Assembly: GCA_903834465.1 (NCBI GenBank)
Contig: CAILJB010000055.1
Coordinates: 25,219-89,218, forward strand
Length of the DNA: 64,000 nt
From: an uncultured Pseudomonadota bacterium
Lineage (GTDB): Bacteria; Pseudomonadota; Gammaproteobacteria; Methylococcales; Methylomonadaceae
Direction of reading: 5' to 3'
Positions 10,151-19,202 of the stretch are shown here, piece by piece; the first letter of the stretch is position 1; every line of letters starts with the position of its first letter. Made by a program: the position numbers and the translations under genes. The notes under the pieces are model-generated. The model saw only the letters and a program-made list of their open reading frames with translations. It did not search any database and had not been told where the DNA came from.

Positions 10151-10702
10151 ATGAAGTACAGAAATTATTTGATTATGTTATTACTCGCTGCTTCGCCGTC
10201 GATTCATGCAGAGGATGGTAAAGATTTATTTCTCGCGGCAATGAATGGCAAAGAAGAGCGTGTAATTGCATTGCTCAATCAAGGTATAGATGTAAATAGC
10301 AAAAATGCCGGCGGTCGCACCGCGTTAATGGCGGCATGTTTTAGTGGTAATCTGCACAGTGTTAAGACGTTACTTGCTTACGGTGCAGACGTAAATGCGG
10401 TGGATAACACGGGAAATTCGGCGTTAATGGACGCATTGATTTTTGGTGATGAAGACATTATCACTTTGTTAGTCAAAGCCGGCGCTAACGTTAATGCCCT
10501 GGACGCACAAAAAGTACCGATTTTAGAACGCGCTAAAAAAATTAGCGGTGAAAATGTGATTAAATTATTAGAAGCGGCTGGCGCAAAAGGTTCCGAGCCA
10601 CCGCCACCGCCTGAACCCACTGCTGAAGAACTTGCGGCGAAAGCCGAAGCAGAAAAAGCAGCGGCTGACGCGGCAGCTGAAAAACCAAAGAAAAAACGAT
10701 AA
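10151..10702 (+). CDS. Secreted ankyrin-repeat protein
   Basis: The 183-residue protein has a signal peptide (hydrophobic 6-16, cleavage likely after SIHA). About three ankyrin repeats follow, with the signatures GGRTALMAACFSGNLHSV, LLAYGADVNAVDNTGNSALM and LLVKAGANVNALD. A proline run and an Ala/Glu/Lys-rich tail ending in KKKR complete it. Ankyrin proteins of this kind bind partner proteins in the periplasm, but the partner here is unknown. It sits 11 bases ahead of the truncated Mpl-like gene and is probably transcribed with it. That raises the possibility of a link to peptidoglycan recycling, which is inference. Confidence 0.88.
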   Translation: MKYRNYLIMLLLAASPSIHAEDGKDLFLAAMNGKEERVIALLNQGIDVNSKNAGGRTALMAACFSGNLHSVKTLLAYGADVNAVDNTGNSALMDALIFGDEDIITLLVKAGANVNALDAQKVPILERAKKISGENVIKLLEAAGAKGSEPPPPPEPTAEELAAKAEAEKAAADAAAEKPKKKR

Positions 10703-10713
10703 GGAGACACGTT

Positions 10714-11178
10714 ATGCGTATACACATTATTGGTGTAGCAACGACATTTATGAGTGGACTTGCTTTGTTAGCACGACAGGAAGGGCATGAAGTGACAGCT
10801 TCAGACAGTTGTATTTTTCCTAAAATGCGTAAGCAGTTAGAGAGCGCAGGCGTGCAATTGAAAGATGGGTTTAGTGTGGAAAATCTAGCGTACAAACCGG
10901 ATTTAGTCATTATTGGCAATGAATTATTTCCTGATAATGAGGAATTACTCGAAGCACGCAAACGGTCTATGCCTTATATTTCAGGCGTGTTGTGGCTAGA
11001 AGAGTATGTGTTATATGATAAGTGGAAGATTAGTGCGCCGTCTCATTATGTAAAAGCGATGCCTTCTGGAAGTTTCGATTCGAAAGAAGAAACACCTGCT
11101 GATAAACCTGCTGTTAAAAAACATGCACCCAAACCACAACCAGAACCTGGAAAACTCAAACAACGGATAGTGCGTTAA
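10714..11178 (+). CDS. Stand-alone Mur-ligase N-terminal domain, paralogue of Mpl
   Basis: The first 106 residues match the start of the adjacent Mpl: in a hand alignment I count 54 identities, from MRIHI(I/L)G through PDLVIIGN to the DKW at about 105. The protein then leaves the alignment, so the ATP-binding loop (GTHGKTT) and the central and C-terminal domains are absent. In their place is a 48-residue low-complexity Lys/Pro/Glu tail. The Rossmann-like UDP-binding N-domain is intact apart from changes in the glycine-rich loop (VATTFMSG for ICGTFMGG). AAGGAG lies eight bases before the ATG. It ends two bases before mpl, so it is a tandem partial duplication kept in the operon. It cannot be a ligase. 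It might bind UDP-MurNAc-type ligands or Mpl itself. Confidence 0.85.
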   Translation: MRIHIIGVATTFMSGLALLARQEGHEVTASDSCIFPKMRKQLESAGVQLKDGFSVENLAYKPDLVIIGNELFPDNEELLEARKRSMPYISGVLWLEEYVLYDKWKISAPSHYVKAMPSGSFDSKEETPADKPAVKKHAPKPQPEPGKLKQRIVR

Positions 11179-11180
11179 TT

Positions 11181-12524
11181 ATGCGTATTCATATTTTAGG
11201 TATTTGCGGCACATTTATGGGGGGGTTGGCTGTTTTAGCAAAACAGTTAGGTCACGAAGTTAGCGGCTCAGATCAAAACGTATATCCGCCGATGAGCAAT
11301 CAATTACGCGCTCAAGGTATTACGTTAATGGAAGGTTATTGCGCTGAAAATTTAATGCCTCGACCGGACTTAGTCATTATCGGCAATGCCTTATCGCGGG
11401 GGAATTCCGAAGTCGAAGCTGTTTTGAATCAAGGCTTACCTTATACCAGTGGCGCACAATGGTTATCTGAAAATGTATTGCAAGATAAATGGGTATTAGC
11501 GGTTGCCGGAACACATGGCAAAACCACAACGAGCAGTATGCTAGCGTGGATTTTAGAAAAACAGGGGTTTAATCCCAGTTTTTTAATTGGTGGTATTCCA
11601 TTAAATTTTGGGATTTCAGCACGTTTGACGGATTCCAATTTTTTCGTTATCGAAGCCGATGAATATGATGCCGCGTTTTTTGATAAACGTTCTAAATTTG
11701 TACATTACCGTCCACGCACTGCGATTTTAAATAATTTAGAATATGATCACGCGGATATTTTTCCAGATTTAGCGGCGATTCAAAAACAGTTCCATCATTT
11801 TGTGCGAACTGTGCCAAGTGAAGGTTTATTGATTGTGCCAGAAGGTGATATGGCATTAGAAGAAACGTTAGCGTTGGGTTGTTGGACACCTGTTACTTAT
11901 ACCAGTATTTTAGGCGAAGGTAGCTGGAATGCAGATTTATTAACTGGCGATGGTAGTCGCTTCGCAGTGTATTTTGGTGTGCATCATCAAGGCGAAGTGC
12001 ATTGGAATTTAACCGGTGAACACAATGTACGAAATGCGTTAGCAGCCATGGCAGCAGCGCATCATGTTGGCGTTTTGCCGCATGATGCGATTGCCGCATT
12101 GTCGAATTTTCAAAATGTGAAACGGCGTATGGAAGTGTTAGCATCGAAAGATGGTGTGACCATTTATGATGATTTTGCTCATCATCCTACGGCGATTGCG
12201 ACGACATTAGACGGTTTACGGCAACATGTTGGTGGTGAAAAAATTATTGCGATAATTGAACCACGTTCCAACACCATGCGTTTAGGTGTGCATCAACATA
12301 CGTTAGCCGCGTCGTTACGCGCCGCTGATGTTGCAATTATTTACCAACCAGAATCGCAAAGTGCGTTGACGTTGGCAAGTAATACGGTTGTTTGCAGCAG
12401 CTTAGAAGAAATTGTGGCGCGATTTCGTAATGAAATTCAGCACGGTTGTCATGTCGTGTTAATGAGTAATGGTAGTTTTGGTGGCTTGCACCAGTTATTG
12501 ATCAGCGAATTGGAAAAAGTATGA
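11181..12524 (+). CDS. mpl: Mpl, UDP-N-acetylmuramate:L-Ala-γ-D-Glu-mDap ligase
   Basis: Mpl recycles murein by joining the tripeptide L-Ala-γ-D-Glu-mDap to UDP-MurNAc in an ATP-dependent reaction. The 447 residues are a full-length Mur ligase. It has the N-domain GICGTFMGGLA, the ATP loop GTHGKTTTSSML (about 110), the metal and substrate residues EADEYDAAFFDKRSKF, and the C-domain YDDFAHHPTAI and EPRSNTMRLG. It lies two bases after its truncated paralogue and overlaps the next gene by four (ATGA), so it is embedded in an operon with an ABC transporter. The transporter may bring in a cell-wall-related or unrelated solute. Confidence 0.97.
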   Translation: MRIHILGICGTFMGGLAVLAKQLGHEVSGSDQNVYPPMSNQLRAQGITLMEGYCAENLMPRPDLVIIGNALSRGNSEVEAVLNQGLPYTSGAQWLSENVLQDKWVLAVAGTHGKTTTSSMLAWILEKQGFNPSFLIGGIPLNFGISARLTDSNFFVIEADEYDAAFFDKRSKFVHYRPRTAILNNLEYDHADIFPDLAAIQKQFHHFVRTVPSEGLLIVPEGDMALEETLALGCWTPVTYTSILGEGSWNADLLTGDGSRFAVYFGVHHQGEVHWNLTGEHNVRNALAAMAAAHHVGVLPHDAIAALSNFQNVKRRMEVLASKDGVTIYDDFAHHPTAIATTLDGLRQHVGGEKIIAIIEPRSNTMRLGVHQHTLAASLRAADVAIIYQPESQSALTLASNTVVCSSLEEIVARFRNEIQHGCHVVLMSNGSFGGLHQLLISELEKV

Positions 12525-13450
12525 AATTATCCCTTATTTTTATAGCGACAAGTTTATTCGCAATGCAAAGCATTGCTGCCGAAAAAACCACACTGCGAAT
12601 TGGCGTGCAAACTTCCGGCACGTTAGATTGGGAACTTTCAGTTTTGCCACAATCACCTGACTTTCAAATTCAAACGCAACCTGTTGCGACGGCAGAGGCA
12701 GCAAAAATTGCATTGCAATCTGGTGCAGTGGATATGATTGTTTCCGATTTTTTATGGGTTTCACAAACCCGAAATACAGGCGCAGAGTTCACGTTTTATC
12801 CGTATTCAAATACATCTGGTGCGTTGGTCGTTCCGGGAAATAGTGCCATTCACGATATAAAAGATTTGGTTGGAAAACGTTTAGGAATTGCCGGGGGTGA
12901 ATTAGATAAAAATTGGTTGTTATTGCAAGCGGCTGGTAAAAAACAAAATGTTGATTTAAACGCTACGGTTGAAAAAACGTTTGGCGCACCACCGTTAATC
13001 AATGAGCAAATCAAAAACCAGCGCGTTGATGCCGTTTTGACACATTGGCATTTTGCCGCGCAATTAGAGGCGCAAGGTTATCAGCAATTACTCGATGGCA
13101 AGGCGTTACAACAAAGTTTAGGTATTCAAGATAATGTACCGACATTGGGTTATGTATTCAAACAATCATGGGCAAACAATCACAAAGCCGCCTTAAATGC
13201 TTTCTTTGCCGCCACATCGCAAGCCAAAAATCGGTTATGCGATGATGACGCACTGTGGCAAAAAACGACTATCAAAATGCAATCTGCCCCCGCTATTTTA
13301 CGTCAACGTTACTGCGCTGGCCGTGTTAATGCGTGGACAAATGCCAATCAACAAGCCGCGCAACAGCTTTACAACGTTTTATATAATTTAAACTCGAAAG
13401 TGGGCAGTTCTGCGAATTTAGCCGCCGGTACATTTTGGACAGCGGAGTAA
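12521..13450 (+). CDS. ABC transporter substrate-binding protein, NMT1/SsuA-TauA type
   Basis: The 309-residue protein has a signal peptide (cleavage likely after SIAA at residue 19). A type-II periplasmic fold follows: LRIGVQTSGTLDWEL, AAKIALQSGAVDMIVSDF, IKDLVGKRLGIAGGELDKNW and NQRVDAVLTHWHF. This is the family that binds sulfonates, nitrate, or thiamin precursors. The ligand cannot be assigned here. It is the first gene of a binding protein–permease–ATPase set and overlaps mpl by ATGA. Confidence 0.85.
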   Translation: MKLSLIFIATSLFAMQSIAAEKTTLRIGVQTSGTLDWELSVLPQSPDFQIQTQPVATAEAAKIALQSGAVDMIVSDFLWVSQTRNTGAEFTFYPYSNTSGALVVPGNSAIHDIKDLVGKRLGIAGGELDKNWLLLQAAGKKQNVDLNATVEKTFGAPPLINEQIKNQRVDAVLTHWHFAAQLEAQGYQQLLDGKALQQSLGIQDNVPTLGYVFKQSWANNHKAALNAFFAATSQAKNRLCDDDALWQKTTIKMQSAPAILRQRYCAGRVNAWTNANQQAAQQLYNVLYNLNSKVGSSANLAAGTFWTAE

Positions 13451-13453
13451 ACG

Positions 13454-14190
13454 TTGTTTTCAAAAGCCTTACCAACCTTATCGATTGTTGCTTTTTTAAG
13501 TTTGTGGCAAGGGCTGGCGTTATTTCTGCACAGTTCGTTATTGCCCTTACCCGAAACAGTCGCGTGGGTACTTTGGCAACAGTGTCAATCTGGGGAATTA
13601 CCGTACCATTTAGGCGTAACGCTTTTGCGTTTGGTAGTGAGTTTTACTATTTCAATGTTGCTCGGTTGCACGATTGGTATTGCATTGGGAAGAAATGAAA
13701 AACTCAATGCTTTTTTCGATCATTGGCTAGTCATTTTTTAAATGTTCCCGCATTGGTGACAATTATTTTATGTTACGTTTGGTTTGGATTAAGCGAATCA
13801 GCGGCAATTCTGGCAGTCGTTTTAAACAAAGTGCCAAATGTGATTGTGACATTACGCGAAGGCACACGAGCGTTAGATAAAGATTTACTCAATATGGCGC
13901 GATGTTACGGTTTTAGTCGAACAAAAATGCTGCGCCATGTGATATTGCCGCAATTGCATCCGTTTTTAATGAGCGCGACCCGTTCGGGATTAGCGTTGAT
14001 TTGGAAAATTATTTTGATGGTCGAACTTCTCGGACGCAGTAACGGCATGGGTTATCAATTACATTTGTTTTTTCAGTGGTTTGATATTGCCAGTATTTTG
14101 GCATACACGATGGCGTTTGTTGGCGTGATTCAATTACTGGAATTTGTATTACTAAAACCGCTCGATAATCTTGCCAAACGGTGGCGATAA
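13454..14190 (+). pseudogene. ABC permease (SsuC/TauC type), split by a frameshift at T6
   Basis: Two overlapping frames together make one binding-protein-dependent permease of about 245 residues. The first frame (13454-13741) has membrane spans and ends GRNEKLNAFFDHWLVIF then TAA. The second carries on with LNVPALVTIILCYVWFG in the -1 frame to 14190. It contains the cytoplasmic EAA-like loop (LLNMARCYGFSRTKMLRHVILPQ). The break is a run of six T (13734-13739); a seventh T would restore a single frame. Explanations are a sequencing or assembly error, a young pseudogene, or -1 slippage on TTT before the stop. Both neighbours are intact, which favours an error or slippage. Confidence 0.8.
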
Positions 14191-14925
14191 ATGACGACGG
14201 TTCATATTCAAATTCACGATAAAACGCATCACGGTGCAGAAAAACCCACGATTGAAAATTTTGCCTTGTCTTTAAATGCAGGGGAATTTGTGTGTTTAGT
14301 TGGTCAGTCTGGCTGTGGGAAAACGACGTTATTAAATAGTATTGCCGGATTAGATCCACATTATTCAGGCGAAATTCGTGTGGGTAATTCGCAGCAAAAT
14401 CCCCAAATTGGTTATGTGTTTCAACAGCCGTGTTTATTACCGTGGCGTACAGTGCGTGAAAATATTGAGTTAGTATTTTCAACACAAACCGTTGTGCCAA
14501 CATCTCAAGTGGATAGTCTGCTGGATTTCATGCAATTAAACGCTTATCAGCATGCTTATCCAAAACAGCTTTCAGAAGGTATGCGGCGGCGGGTATCGAT
14601 TATTCGAGCATTTGCAACGAATCCTGATTTGTTACTGATGGACGAACCATTTGTATCGCTCGATGCACCAATGGCAAGAGAAGTACGGGAATTATTGCAA
14701 CAACTCTGGCACAGTCGCCCACATACGGTGTTATTTGTGACGCATGATTTGCGTGAAGCGATTGCACTGGCGGATAGATTGGTGTTTTTGACCAGTCGTC
14801 CGATGCGTGTATTGCGCGAGGTAAAAGTCCCCATCGCTCGAAATTTGCGACACGACGTTCGCATAATTGAAGCGTTTCGTGATGAGTTAATTCATAATTA
14901 TCACGACTTACATCCGCTATTATAA
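14191..14925 (+). CDS. ABC transporter ATP-binding protein (SsuB/TauB type)
   Basis: The 244-residue ATPase has Walker A VGQSGCGKTTLL (about 35), Q-loop GYVFQQPCLLPW, signature PKQLSEGMRRRVSI (SEGMR in place of SGGMR), Walker B LLLMDEPFVSLD and the switch histidine VTHDL. The ATG follows the permease stop directly, completing a three-part importer. It overlaps anmK tail-to-tail by 25 bases. Confidence 0.92.
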   Translation: MTTVHIQIHDKTHHGAEKPTIENFALSLNAGEFVCLVGQSGCGKTTLLNSIAGLDPHYSGEIRVGNSQQNPQIGYVFQQPCLLPWRTVRENIELVFSTQTVVPTSQVDSLLDFMQLNAYQHAYPKQLSEGMRRRVSIIRAFATNPDLLLMDEPFVSLDAPMAREVRELLQQLWHSRPHTVLFVTHDLREAIALADRLVFLTSRPMRVLREVKVPIARNLRHDVRIIEAFRDELIHNYHDLHPLL

Positions 14926-16025
14926 ATTCCACCTAAAATGACAGGGCGTTTTGCGCCTGTTACGGCTTGTAAATTTCCTGCTTTCTGATTAAGCGTTTGT
15001 TTTGCCAGCCATGCAAAGGCAATCGCTTCAACATGGTCGGGATGCAAGCCAAAATCTGCCGTTGATTGCACAGGACACCGCGCATTTTCAGTTAATAAAC
15101 GCATCAAGTAAACATTATGAACCCCACCGCCGCAGACTAAAATTCGCGCGGTTTCAGGCGCAACCCGTTCGATGGCTTCACAAATAGTAATGGCTGTCAA
15201 ATAACATAAACTTGCTTGCACATCTTCGGGTAAATAATTTTGCAATTCACATTGAGATTCGAGCCACGCTAATGAAAAATAATCTACGCCGGTACTTTTT
15301 GGTGGCGGGGCGTGAAAATACGGCTCTTGTTTGAGCAAAGCAACTAACTCGAAATTCACTTCACCTGAGCTTGCCCACGCACCTTCCGCATCGTAGCAAT
15401 CGTTGCAATGTCTTTGTATCCATTGGTTTAACAACACATTTCCCGTACCTGTATCAAAACCAATCACAGATTTGTCATTATCTGCTGGTAAAATCGTGAC
15501 ATTGGCAATGCCACCGATATTGACAATACAGCGTGTTTCACTGGAGCAACGAAAAACAGCTTCATGAAAGGCGGGAACAAGTGGCGCACCTTGCCCACCT
15601 GCGGCTAAATCACGACGACGAAAATCAGCAATCGTCGTAATGCCCGTTCGTTCAGCAATGCAATTTGGATCACCAATTTGCAGCGAAAAAGGAAAACGTC
15701 CTGATGGCGCGTGATAAACCGTTTGACCGTGACTACCTATGGCAGTGATTGCGGTAGCGGATAACTTTTTCTTTTGCAACAAATTTTTAACGGTGCTGGC
15801 AAATAATTGTCCTAACCGTATGTCCATTTCGCCGTAGTCTTGTAACAAAATTTGGGCGTTTGGCGCACTAAGCTGTTGCAACTTACATTGAAGTTCAACA
15901 GAAAAAGGTAAATACTCAAAAGCAATGAGTTCAATATGGTTATCGCTTAAATTTACTAACGCCGCATCAATGCCATCGATGCTCGTGCCAGACATCAAGC
16001 CAATATAGAGTTCAGGAGGAGGCAT
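14901..16025 (-). CDS. anmK: AnmK, anhydro-N-acetylmuramic acid kinase
   Basis: AnmK opens and phosphorylates 1,6-anhydro-MurNAc to MurNAc-6-phosphate in cytoplasmic murein recycling. The 374 residues include GLMSGTSIDGIDAALV, GSHGQTVYHAP, DFRRRDLAAGGQGAPLVPAFH, NIGGIANVT, GFDTGTGN and CGGGVHN, all family landmarks. Length is normal. It is convergent with the mpl transporter operon, so two murein-recycling genes (mpl and anmK) lie within 3 kb of each other. No amgK or murU is present here. Confidence 0.97.
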   Translation of the reverse strand: MPPPELYIGLMSGTSIDGIDAALVNLSDNHIELIAFEYLPFSVELQCKLQQLSAPNAQILLQDYGEMDIRLGQLFASTVKNLLQKKKLSATAITAIGSHGQTVYHAPSGRFPFSLQIGDPNCIAERTGITTIADFRRRDLAAGGQGAPLVPAFHEAVFRCSSETRCIVNIGGIANVTILPADNDKSVIGFDTGTGNVLLNQWIQRHCNDCYDAEGAWASSGEVNFELVALLKQEPYFHAPPPKSTGVDYFSLAWLESQCELQNYLPEDVQASLCYLTAITICEAIERVAPETARILVCGGGVHNVYLMRLLTENARCPVQSTADFGLHPDHVEAIAFAWLAKQTLNQKAGNLQAVTGAKRPVILGGIYNSGCKS

Positions 16026-16167
16026 TTTTAATCAAAGTAGTAGTCGTTTATACTGTGTATAGCAATAATATTACCTCAATAAGCGAAAGTTTTTTAAGAA
16101 GTACACAAATGAGTTTAACTTTTCAACCGTTAATCAAACCATCCGCTCACCAAATAACTAGATTTGC

Positions 16168-19100
16168 ATGAAAGCATCTGATGTTTCTGCCGCAAAAAAA
16201 TGCGGTTATTTTAAAAATTCTTTGCGCCACAAATTTGCCGCTATTTTTAGTGGTGTGTTATTAGTGATGATGATTTTTTTAGCGGGATTACTTTATCAAC
16301 AAGAACGTGATTTTTTATATCAAGCGGCGGTGAATCAAAGTCGCACGCTCTCTTATACATTGGCAAGCAGTAGTGCAACCTTGATTTTAAGTCACGATGT
16401 GACGGGGTTAGCCGAAGTGTTACAAGGTTTTAACGATACGCCGGATTTAAATCGTGCTTACATTCTATCACTGACCGGTGAAGTATTAAGTTCAACGCGG
16501 ACAAATGAAGTCGGCTTGTTTGTCAGTGACGCGCAAAGTCAGCGATTACTAAATAGTCAACCTATTCCGCAAGTTTTATTAGCGAATACGCATCAAACTG
16601 ATGTGGCGACACCGATTTTTGCGGGTTCACGTCATGTGGCTTGGTCACGCGTTGAAATGCGAATGGATAGCGTGAATGCTAATTTGCAATCTGTGTTAAT
16701 TCGTGGCGTGATTATTATTGTATTTTTGGCGATATTGGTGGTGTTTATCGCGCTATTTTCAGCACGAAGAGTTACAAAACGCCTTAATGAATTAGTACAT
16801 ATTTTTACCGCTGTTGCACATGGACAACGTAACGTGCGTGCAAAAATCGTAGACAACGATGAAGTCGGTTTATTGGCGCAAGGCTTTAATACGATGCTCG
16901 ATGAATTGTCTGCAACAGAGCATCAGCGTGAACAAATCACCTGTTTTTACGGTGCATGGATTGCCTGTAATAACGTCATTGTGCGCGAAACAAACGAAGA
17001 GGTATTACTCAATGAAATTTGCAATGTGATTGCAAAGCAAGTGCCGTTCAAATTAGTTTTGATTGGCATGGTGAATGAAGAACAATGGATTGATTTTGTG
17101 GCAAGTAGTCATCCGGAATCAAGATATTTTAAAAATTTGCGGGTTTCGGTCAAGTCTACATTACCAGAAGGATGCGGGCCAATAGGACAAGCTATTCGCG
17201 GCAACTGCCCCATTATTTTTAATGATTTATTAGATGAAGATGATTCTAAACCCTGGTGGGAAGCAGCGGAAGCAGAAGGTATTCGTTCAAGCGCGGCATT
17301 CCCAATCTCTTGTGGTGGAAAAATTGTTGGCACATTCTCTTTGTATTCCACAGAAGTCGATTATTTTACAGCAGAATTGGTTAATTTAATTTGTGGTTTA
17401 TCGCAAGATTTACGTTACGCATTGGAAAATTTAAAACGTAATAAATTACAGCTCATGCAAGATAATGAATTACGCATTGCAGCAGCGGCATTTGAATCAC
17501 AAGAAAGTTTTATGGTGACGGATGCTAATAATATTATTTTACGCGTCAATAATGGTTTTACCGCATTAACGGGTTATACCGCTAACGAAGTGGTAGGGAA
17601 AAATCCGCGTTTGTTAAGTTCAGGACGGCACAGTAAAGAGTTTTACGAGACAATGTGGGAAACATTGCTAACAGAGCGTTTTTGGCAGGGTGAAATTTGG
17701 AACCGCAAAAGAAGTGGGCATATTTTCCCCGAATGGATTTGTATCACGGCAATCAGTAATTCCGCTGGCGAAATCATCAATTACGTTGCCACCTCAAACG
17801 ATATTAGTCAACGCAAAGCGGATGAAGATCGGATTCGCCAACTCGCGTTTTACGATGAACTGACAAAATTGCCCAATCGGTCATTATTATTTCAACGCTT
17901 GAATTTAGCGTTAAACACTAGCCAACGTTATCAACGTCATGGCGCGTTAATCTTTTTGGATTTGGATCATTTTAAAATTCTCAATGACACTTTAGGGCAT
18001 ACGTTGGGCGATCAGTTATTGGTCGAAGTATCCGCTCGATTATTGCATTGTGTGCGTAATGTTGACACGGTAGCGCGACTAGGCGGCGATGAATTTATTA
18101 TCATTTTGGAGCATTTAGATACAAATGAAATGGCGGCAGCGATGCAAGTACAAAGTGTTGCTGAAAAAATTCGCCGGGCCATTGCCGAATGTTATTTGTT
18201 AAACGTCGATATTTCTGGTGATGGAATTACGTCCACAATTGAATATCACACATCATGCAGCATTGGTTTTGTGCTATTTTCGGGCGCAAATGTAACGGCA
18301 GACGATTTACTTAAATATGCCGATTTAGCGATGTACCACGCAAAAAAAATGGGGCGTAATCAAATCAGTGTATTTGCACCAGAAATGCAAAAAGCCTTGA
18401 TTGATCGTACGCAACTCGAAGCGGATTTACGACAATCGCTTGTTAACGATAATGAATTTGTTTTGCATTATCAAGCACAAGTTGACGGTGATGGACATAT
18501 TTTAGGTGCAGAAGCCTTAGTACGCTGGGAACATCCACAACGTGGACGTGTTAATCCGGCTGATTTTATTCCACTTGCCGAAGAAACGGGCATGGTAGTT
18601 GCGTTAGGAACATGGGTGTTGCGTACAGGCTGTGAAACCTTAGCGAATTGGGCAAAACAGCCCGAAACGGCGCAATTAAAATTAGCGATTAACGTCAGTA
18701 GCCGTCAACTTGCTCAAGAAAGTTTTGTTGCACAAGTGAAGGAAATACTCGTTCAAACTGGTATCAATGCACAGTTACTTAAATTAGAAATTACCGAAAG
18801 TATGGTGGTAAATAATGTCGATGATGCCATTGCAAAAATGCACGCACTTAAAGCACTCGGTGTTAGATTTTCAATGGACGATTTTGGTACAGGCTATTCG
18901 TCATTGTCTTATTTGCAAAAATTGCCTTTGGATCAGTTAAAAATCGATCAATCGTTTGTACGAAATTTGTCGTTTGATAATCATGATTCAGCGATTGTAA
19001 AAACCATTATCAACTTGGGGGACAATTTAGCATTAAATATTATTGCCGAAGGCGTTGAAACTCAAAAAGAATGTGATTATTTATCTAATTTGGGTTGCCT

Positions 19101-19182
19101 TGTATTTCAAGGTTACTTTTTTGGTCGTCCTTTGCCGCTAAAAGAATTTGAACTTAGTGTTTTTGAGAAAAATGGTAAATAA
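16168..19182 (+). CDS. Membrane GGDEF-EAL protein with HAMP, GAF and PAS domains
   Basis: This 1004-residue inner-membrane protein makes or degrades cyclic di-GMP. It has a first membrane span (about 27-48), a periplasmic sensor of about 120 residues, a second span (about 172-195) and HAMP. A GAF domain (about 265-405), a PAS domain (about 435-555, ITGYTANEVVGKNPRLLSSG-like with LT for IT) and GGDEF follow. The diguanylate cyclase motif is RLGGDEFIII (about 639). The EAL domain has GAEALVRWEHP (about 781), with DDFGTGYSS and the metal residues intact. Both catalytic motifs look active, so regulation must choose between them. It lies 20 bases before an alginate-export-type outer membrane gene, suggesting control of polysaccharide output. 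Confidence 0.95.
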   Translation: MKASDVSAAKKCGYFKNSLRHKFAAIFSGVLLVMMIFLAGLLYQQERDFLYQAAVNQSRTLSYTLASSSATLILSHDVTGLAEVLQGFNDTPDLNRAYILSLTGEVLSSTRTNEVGLFVSDAQSQRLLNSQPIPQVLLANTHQTDVATPIFAGSRHVAWSRVEMRMDSVNANLQSVLIRGVIIIVFLAILVVFIALFSARRVTKRLNELVHIFTAVAHGQRNVRAKIVDNDEVGLLAQGFNTMLDELSATEHQREQITCFYGAWIACNNVIVRETNEEVLLNEICNVIAKQVPFKLVLIGMVNEEQWIDFVASSHPESRYFKNLRVSVKSTLPEGCGPIGQAIRGNCPIIFNDLLDEDDSKPWWEAAEAEGIRSSAAFPISCGGKIVGTFSLYSTEVDYFTAELVNLICGLSQDLRYALENLKRNKLQLMQDNELRIAAAAFESQESFMVTDANNIILRVNNGFTALTGYTANEVVGKNPRLLSSGRHSKEFYETMWETLLTERFWQGEIWNRKRSGHIFPEWICITAISNSAGEIINYVATSNDISQRKADEDRIRQLAFYDELTKLPNRSLLFQRLNLALNTSQRYQRHGALIFLDLDHFKILNDTLGHTLGDQLLVEVSARLLHCVRNVDTVARLGGDEFIIILEHLDTNEMAAAMQVQSVAEKIRRAIAECYLLNVDISGDGITSTIEYHTSCSIGFVLFSGANVTADDLLKYADLAMYHAKKMGRNQISVFAPEMQKALIDRTQLEADLRQSLVNDNEFVLHYQAQVDGDGHILGAEALVRWEHPQRGRVNPADFIPLAEETGMVVALGTWVLRTGCETLANWAKQPETAQLKLAINVSSRQLAQESFVAQVKEILVQTGINAQLLKLEITESMVVNNVDDAIAKMHALKALGVRFSMDDFGTGYSSLSYLQKLPLDQLKIDQSFVRNLSFDNHDSAIVKTIINLGDNLALNIIAEGVETQKECDYLSNLGCLVFQGYFFGRPLPLKEFELSVFEKNGK

Positions 19183-19202
19183 CATGCCGCAGGGTGAAAC
19201 TT

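Noticed and set aside
13734..13741. Classical programmed -1 frameshift heptamer (T TTT TTA) in the permease gene
   Set aside because: The bases match but the phase does not. The zero frame reads ATT-TTT-TAA, so the two-tRNA slip of X-XXY-YYZ is not available. Single-tRNA slippage remains possible, so I kept only the weaker claim.
12521..14925. Assigning the NMT1-type transporter to taurine or aliphatic sulfonates
   Set aside because: No tauD, ssuD or other catabolic gene is adjacent, and the binding protein is not close enough by eye to name the ligand.
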